Source: Cryptosporangium minutisporangium
GTDB taxonomy: Bacteria > Actinomycetota > Actinomycetes > Mycobacteriales > Cryptosporangiaceae
DNA: 64,000 bases
Reading direction: 5' to 3'
NCBI RefSeq assembly: GCF_039536245.1
Contig: NZ_BAAAYN010000023.1
Span: 130,875-194,874 of the forward strand
The position numbers were made by a program, and so were the translations under genes. How positions within the stretch are numbered: the stretch's first letter is position 1; each line of letters begins with the position of its first letter. Below are positions 59,913 to 64,000 of the stretch, in pieces. The notes under the pieces were generated by a model, which was not told where the DNA came from, did not search any database, and saw only the letters and a list, made by a program, of their open reading frames with translations.

Positions 59913-61844
59913 ATGACCGGAGACCCTTCACTGAGGAGCGTCCCGAAAGGCCGTGCGGTCGCCGCCGCCCTCAGCGTCCTGGTGGCCGGCGTCCTGACGG
60001 CCTGCAGCGGCGACAGCGGTCCCGAACCCACCGTCGACGCCTTCCTCAAGGGCTGGCGACAGACCCAGCTCGACAAGGTCAGCTTCGTGGACCCGGCAGG
60101 CAAGTCCATCCCGGCGGGCGACGTCGAGGAGCAGCTGGGGAAGTTCGCCGGAGATCTTCCCGGAACGCCCACGAAGGTCGAGCGCGCAGGTGACGCGGTG
60201 GTGAAAGGCGATACCGCGGTCAGCGCGGTAAAAGTCACCTGGACCCTGCCGGGCCGCGTGACCTGGTCGTACGACACGTCGGTGCGGCTGCAGAAGCGCG
60301 ATGACGACTGGGACGTCGTCGTGGAGCCCGCTCTCGTCCACAAGGACATGAAGCCCGGAGAGACCCTGGGGCTCCGTCGGCAGGAAGCTCCCCGCAGCAG
60401 CATTCTCGACGGAGCCGGAAACCCGATCGTTCGCCCCCGCCCGGTCGTCACCGTCCTGCTCGATCCCGCGAGGGTCACCGACGCCGCAGCGGCCGCCAAG
60501 CAGCTCACCGCCGCGTTCTCGAAGATCGACACCGAGGTCGACCTGTCGGATCTCCCCGCGCGGCTGGCTGAGACCAAGCCGGGGAACACGGTCGACGTCG
60601 TCGTCCTCCGCCAGGAGGCGTACGACAAGATCGCGTCGCAGATCACCGCGGTCGCCGGCACCAGCGTCGTGAAGTCCATGCGTGCTCTTGCGCCGACCCG
60701 CCAGTTCGCCCGAGCGTTGCTCGGGTCGGTCTCGGACGCCACCAAAGACGACCTGACCAAAAAGCCCGGTCTCTACGCCGTCGGTGACCAGGTCGGGCAC
60801 GGCGGCCTACAGGCAGCGTTCGACGAGCGGCTCCGTGGCACCCCCGGACTGACGGTCGTGGTGCGTCGCGCGGCCGCTGGTGCGGACGCCCCGGCGACCG
60901 AACTGTTCACCACCGAACCGAAGCCCGGCCAGCCGATCCGCACCACCCTTGACCAGCGCGTTCAGACTGCCGCGGACGCGGCGCTGGAGGAAATCTCCCA
61001 ACCGAGCGCTCTGGTCGCGGTGCGAATCAGCGACGGCTCGGTGATCGCGGCCGCCAACGGGCCCGATGGCGGGTCGTTCAACGCCGCGTTCGAGGCCGAG
61101 GTTCCGCCGGGTTCGACGTTCAAGATGGTGTCCGCGCTCGGTCTGCTCGAGCAGGGCGCGGTCAAGGCCGACGAAACCGTGCCCTGCCCCAAGCGCCTCG
61201 CCGCGGGTGGCCGCGAGTTCAAGAACTTCGACGATTTCGAGCTGGGCAACGTGCCGTTCCGGACCGACTTCGCCGAGTCGTGCAACACGGCCTTCGTCGC
61301 ACTGGCACCCCGGCTCGGGCCCGATGGGCTGGCCGACGCAGGCCGGATGCTCGGCTTGGAAGCGGACTACAAGCTCGGTCTGCCCGCCTTCTCCGGCAAG
61401 ACTTCTACCGGCGGCGACGCGGCGGAACGTGCAGCCGCGGCGTTCGGCCAGGGCACGACCGTGGTGAGCCCGCTGTCGATGGCCTCGGCGACCGCCGCGG
61501 TGGCGTCCGGCCGTTGGACGCAGCCGATCCTCGTGACGGAACCGGCGTCGTCGCCGACCGCGGCCAGCGGGCCCCCGTTGAAGCCTGCGGCGCTGCAGCC
61601 CCTGCGCGCGATGATGCGGCAGGTCGTCACCGACGGCACGGCGACCTCCTTGAGCGACGTGCCCGGCGGCCCGGTGTTCGGGAAAACCGGCACCGCGGAG
61701 TTCGACAACAACCCGGAGCATGCGCACGCGTGGTGGATCGGCTGGCAGGGCGACGTCGCGTTCGCGGTGTTCGTCGAGAACGGCGGTCACAGCACCTCGG
61801 TGTCGGTGCCCGTGGCCGAGAAGTTCCTTCGAGGGCTGCGGTAG
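59913..61844 (+). CDS. Class B penicillin-binding lipoprotein with MecA-type N-terminal domain
   Basis: This 643-aa PBP starts at ATG 59913 (GGAAG upstream). A lipobox LTAC places the lipid-anchored Cys at 31. An NTF2-like MecA_N domain follows (about 36-140), then a PBP dimerisation domain and the transpeptidase domain with all three active-site motifs: Ser401-Thr-Phe-Lys404 in PPGSTFKMV, Ser456-Cys-Asn458 and Lys591-Thr-Gly593. It cross-links peptidoglycan outside the membrane. MecA-like N-terminal domains are associated with low beta-lactam affinity in some firmicute enzymes, so a contribution to beta-lactam tolerance is possible but unproven. Confidence 0.92.
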   Translation: MTGDPSLRSVPKGRAVAAALSVLVAGVLTACSGDSGPEPTVDAFLKGWRQTQLDKVSFVDPAGKSIPAGDVEEQLGKFAGDLPGTPTKVERAGDAVVKGDTAVSAVKVTWTLPGRVTWSYDTSVRLQKRDDDWDVVVEPALVHKDMKPGETLGLRRQEAPRSSILDGAGNPIVRPRPVVTVLLDPARVTDAAAAAKQLTAAFSKIDTEVDLSDLPARLAETKPGNTVDVVVLRQEAYDKIASQITAVAGTSVVKSMRALAPTRQFARALLGSVSDATKDDLTKKPGLYAVGDQVGHGGLQAAFDERLRGTPGLTVVVRRAAAGADAPATELFTTEPKPGQPIRTTLDQRVQTAADAALEEISQPSALVAVRISDGSVIAAANGPDGGSFNAAFEAEVPPGSTFKMVSALGLLEQGAVKADETVPCPKRLAAGGREFKNFDDFELGNVPFRTDFAESCNTAFVALAPRLGPDGLADAGRMLGLEADYKLGLPAFSGKTSTGGDAAERAAAAFGQGTTVVSPLSMASATAAVASGRWTQPILVTEPASSPTAASGPPLKPAALQPLRAMMRQVVTDGTATSLSDVPGGPVFGKTGTAEFDNNPEHAHAWWIGWQGDVAFAVFVENGGHSTSVSVPVAEKFLRGLR

Positions 61845-61848
61845 CGGG

Positions 61849-62760
61849 TCAGCGCGCGGCCGAGACGTCGCGGGATCCTGGCGGCTCGGCCGGCTCCGAT
61901 GGCCGTTCCTGGTGCAAGGCGACGCCTGCGACTACCAGCCCCACACCGATGATCTCCGTGGGACTGGGGATCTGGGTGAGCACGAGGACGCCGATGACGG
62001 TGGCCGTAGCCGGTAACAGCGACACCATCAGGGCGTAGGTGGCGCGGGGCAGGCGGGCCATCGCGAGTTGGTCGCTGACGTACGGGATGACCGACGAGCA
62101 GATCCCCACACCCGTGGCGGCGGCCAAAGCGATCGGGTCGGCGAAGGCGGACGCTGCCTGCCCGATGCCGATGGGCAGGGCGATGACCGCGGCGATCAGC
62201 ATCGACAGCGCGAGACCGTCGATCCCGGCGACGTGGCGGCTCCGCGCGACGCGGTGCCCGAGCACGATGTAGAGGGCGAACAGCACGGCGTTGCCGACGG
62301 CGAAGGCGATGCCGAGTGGTTCGGCGATCAGCTGGACGTCGGTGAGCAGGTACACCCCGCCCACCGCGGCGATCAGCGCGACGATGTTGCGGCGGGTCCG
62401 GGCGGCGAACGCGGCGAGCACGATGACCGGCAGGAACTCGATCGCGGCGACGCTACCCAGCGGGAGCCGGTCGATGGCCAAGTAGAACACGCTGTTCATC
62501 ACCGCGAGCACGGCCGCCCAGCCGGTGAGCAGCCATCTGGTGGGGCGGTCGAGCCACTGCCACAGCCGCCACGGCCGCCGCCACACCGCGAACACCACCG
62601 CGGCGGCCGCGATCCGCAGCCACGCGACCCCGAGCACGTCGATGCGGGCGAACAGCAGCACCGCCAGCGCCGGGCCGAGGTAGTGGAACACCGCGCTGAC
62701 CACGAAGTACGCGTGTGGCGGAATCCGCTGCACGATCGGCGCCCTAGCGGTCTCTGCCAT
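61849..62760 (-). CDS. EamA/RhtA-like exporter 2
   Basis: This 303-aa ten-helix transporter starts at ATG 62760; the longer frame overlaps the AsnC gene. It has two EamA repeats (AYFVVSAVFHYLGPALAVLL to LLTDVQLI; LGIAFAVGNAVLFALYIVLG to SSVIPYVSDQLAMARLPRAT), the latter matching RhtA-like threonine/homoserine exporters. It is divergent from an AsnC/Lrp regulator, the classic regulator-exporter pairing for amino acids, so its substrate is probably an amino acid. Confidence 0.88.
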   Translation of the reverse strand: MAETARAPIVQRIPPHAYFVVSAVFHYLGPALAVLLFARIDVLGVAWLRIAAAAVVFAVWRRPWRLWQWLDRPTRWLLTGWAAVLAVMNSVFYLAIDRLPLGSVAAIEFLPVIVLAAFAARTRRNIVALIAAVGGVYLLTDVQLIAEPLGIAFAVGNAVLFALYIVLGHRVARSRHVAGIDGLALSMLIAAVIALPIGIGQAASAFADPIALAAATGVGICSSVIPYVSDQLAMARLPRATYALMVSLLPATATVIGVLVLTQIPSPTEIIGVGLVVAGVALHQERPSEPAEPPGSRDVSAAR

Positions 62761-62824
62761 GCCTCTATTCTCGAAAGGAAAATGCGATAAGGCCATGCAC
62801 GAACGGAAGCGCGGGAGTCCTGAT

Positions 62825-63316
62825 ATGCCGCCTCGGGAAAGCAAAGGCGCGAATGGCCTTCCTGCAGGAAAGTCGCTGCTGGACGAGGTCAACGTACGGC
62901 TGCTCGACGCGCTCGCCGCTGATCCGCGCGCGACCGCCGCCGAGCTGGCACGCCGCGTGGGCATGTCCGCGCCCGCCGTGCGGGAACGGCTCGCACGGCT
63001 CGAGGAGGCCGGCGTCATCCGCGGCTACCGCCTCGACGTCGACCCCGCCGCGCTCGGCCTACCCGTCGCCGCCTGGGTGCGGATCCGGCCCGGCCCCGGT
63101 CAGTTGCCCAGGATCGCCGAACTCGCCAACCGCACTCCGCAGGTCAGCGAGTGTCATCGCATCTCCGGCGAGGACTGCTTCCTGCTGAAGGTGCACGTGC
63201 CCACCATCGAAGACCTCGAAGGCGTCCTCGACCAGTTCCTACTCCACGGCCAAACCCACAGCTCGTTCGTGGTCGCCACGCCGGTGCCACCCCGCACGCC
63301 CAGAGCAGGTCGATAG
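62825..63316 (+). CDS. Lrp/AsnC family transcriptional regulator
   Basis: This 163-aa regulator starts at ATG 62825 behind GGGAG; ATGs at 62759 and 62795 are alternatives, and the first would overlap the divergent exporter start. The HTH is ATAAELARRVGMSAPAVRER, followed by LARLEEAGVIRGYRLDVDP, then the RAM ligand-binding domain VAAWVRIRPGPGQLPRIAEL to HVPTIEDLEGVLDQF. It probably senses the amino acid exported by the divergent EamA protein and activates that gene. Confidence 0.9.
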   Translation: MPPRESKGANGLPAGKSLLDEVNVRLLDALAADPRATAAELARRVGMSAPAVRERLARLEEAGVIRGYRLDVDPAALGLPVAAWVRIRPGPGQLPRIAELANRTPQVSECHRISGEDCFLLKVHVPTIEDLEGVLDQFLLHGQTHSSFVVATPVPPRTPRAGR

Positions 63317-63347
63317 CCTTGCCGCTCGCCGCGACAGCGCATCGCTT

Positions 63348-63866
63348 CTACAGGAGTCCGGCTAGTTTGTAGAGCGCCAGCGAGCCGGCGACGGCGACGT
63401 TGAGGCTGTGACCGGTCCCGATCATCGGGATCTCGACGGCGAGATCGAGAAGGTCGAGCGCGTCGGGCGGAATGCCGGTCGATTCGTGACCCAGCACGAT
63501 GACGGTCCGCCGCCGGGCAGCCGGCAGATCGGCGAGGCGGACCGCCTCGTCTGCCAGTTCCACCCCGACGATGTGTGAACCGGCAGCGCGTTCCGTGGTC
63601 AGCCAGTCGGTCGGGTTGCCGATCCGGTGGACACATCCGGGTCGGCGCAGAGTGTTGCCGCGGGCGAGGGCCTCGTCCACCCAGCGGAACGGTGGAACCG
63701 CCAGGCACGCCCCGACCGCGTCGCAGGTGCGCAGCAGCGTGCCCAGGTTCGCCCCGTGCATCGGCCACAGCGGAGCGGCCAGCAGGTGTCCCCAACATTG
63801 GTGCGCGCGTTCACGTCGGGTCCGGCGCAGTTCCTTCCGGGGCTTGACCCGGATCGCCGGGCTCAT
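63348..63866 (-). CDS. TrmH/SpoU family RNA methyltransferase
   Basis: This 172-aa SPOUT-class enzyme starts at ATG 63866 (a TTG at 63890 is possible). The knot-forming motifs are NLGTLLRTCDAVGACLAV (motif 1), VLGHESTGIPPDALDLLDLA (motif 2) and IPMIGTGHSLNVAVAGSLAL (motif 3), which together bind S-adenosylmethionine and methylate ribose 2'-OH. The protein has no N-terminal substrate-binding domain, like small tRNA-type members. The target RNA is not readable. Confidence 0.88.
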   Translation of the reverse strand: MSPAIRVKPRKELRRTRRERAHQCWGHLLAAPLWPMHGANLGTLLRTCDAVGACLAVPPFRWVDEALARGNTLRRPGCVHRIGNPTDWLTTERAAGSHIVGVELADEAVRLADLPAARRRTVIVLGHESTGIPPDALDLLDLAVEIPMIGTGHSLNVAVAGSLALYKLAGLL

Positions 63867-63946
63867 CGCAGAGAGGCGGATCCGCCCCAAATCTCTGTTG
63901 CCACAGTCAGGGTGCTTCTCGGCGCACCCGAGCCATCGACGACGAC

Positions 63947-64000
63947 ATGACCGTACTGGACGATACCCGCACCGGCCGCCGTGAACATCCGGCCATGCCG
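63947..64000 (+). CDS. Possible start of a gene running off the right edge
   Basis: An ATG at 63947 opens a frame of 18 codons to the window end (MTVLDDTRTGRREHPAMP). There is no clear ribosome site, so this is only a candidate; the true start or strand of the neighbouring gene may differ. Confidence 0.25.
   Translation, partial: MTVLDDTRTGRREHPAMP

Overview
This is a GC-rich stretch of about 64 kb from a soil-type actinobacterium. The evidence is the strong G/C third-position bias, the frequent GTG starts, many LacI/TetR/MarR/MMPL/EamA-type genes, an ECF41 sigma factor and a fused indolepyruvate:ferredoxin oxidoreductase. The genus cannot be fixed from the sequence. No rRNA, tRNA, CRISPR array, transposase or integrase was seen. 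The window starts inside a gene and ends at most a few codons into another.

Layout. (1) 1-6008: end of a 2-oxoacid:ferredoxin oxidoreductase coupled to an amino-acid dehydrogenase; a MarR regulator with a palindromic operator, divergent from a TspO-like membrane protein; an FAD monooxygenase with an NTF2-like N-terminal domain; a PAP2 phosphatase. (2) 6005-14202: a rhamnoside uptake and hydrolysis locus (binding protein, two permeases, GH78 rhamnosidase) between two LacI regulators, with LacI-type operator candidates upstream of the binding protein. (3) 14215-29851: five head-to-tail genes of about 15.6 kb encoding a PhoD-like metallophosphatase, a DUF6603-type protein and proteins of 904, 1754 and 584 aa. 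Three junctions are 4-base GTGA overlaps and none of the five proteins shows an export signal. This is the best candidate for an undescribed system. (4) 30005-36125: citrate synthase, then an ABC importer operon with a flavoprotein and a two-cluster ferredoxin, resembling arylsulfonate (asf/ats-type) sulfur scavenging. (5) 36611-42055: two tandem secreted DUF4360 proteins, a secreted M19-like dipeptidase and small genes, including a divergent pair with twin ATACG-N4-CGTAT operators. (6) 42255-49968: ECF41 sigma plus MMPL pump, then a TetR-controlled MMPL/membrane protein/class V aminotransferase operon. (7) 50212-54803: metabolic and regulatory genes (SDR, mycothiol-type enzyme, LysR/EamA pair, Gfo/Idh/MocA). 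(8) 54941-58834: small membrane proteins and a less GC-biased GTPase islet with an unlisted 50-residue membrane peptide. (9) 58921-end: XRE regulator, MecA-type lipoprotein PBP, EamA/AsnC pair and a SPOUT methyltransferase.

How genes work together. The dehydrogenase and oxidoreductase at the left edge would turn branched or aromatic amino acids into oxoacids and then acyl-CoAs. The rhamnoside locus imports and hydrolyses rhamnose-capped glycosides. The sulfonate operon imports an organosulfur compound and supplies reductant for its desulfonation. The two MMPL pumps are under separate controls, a sigma factor and a TetR repressor. The function of the giant five-gene cluster cannot be read from the sequence; its tight coupling suggests co-assembly in defined ratios.
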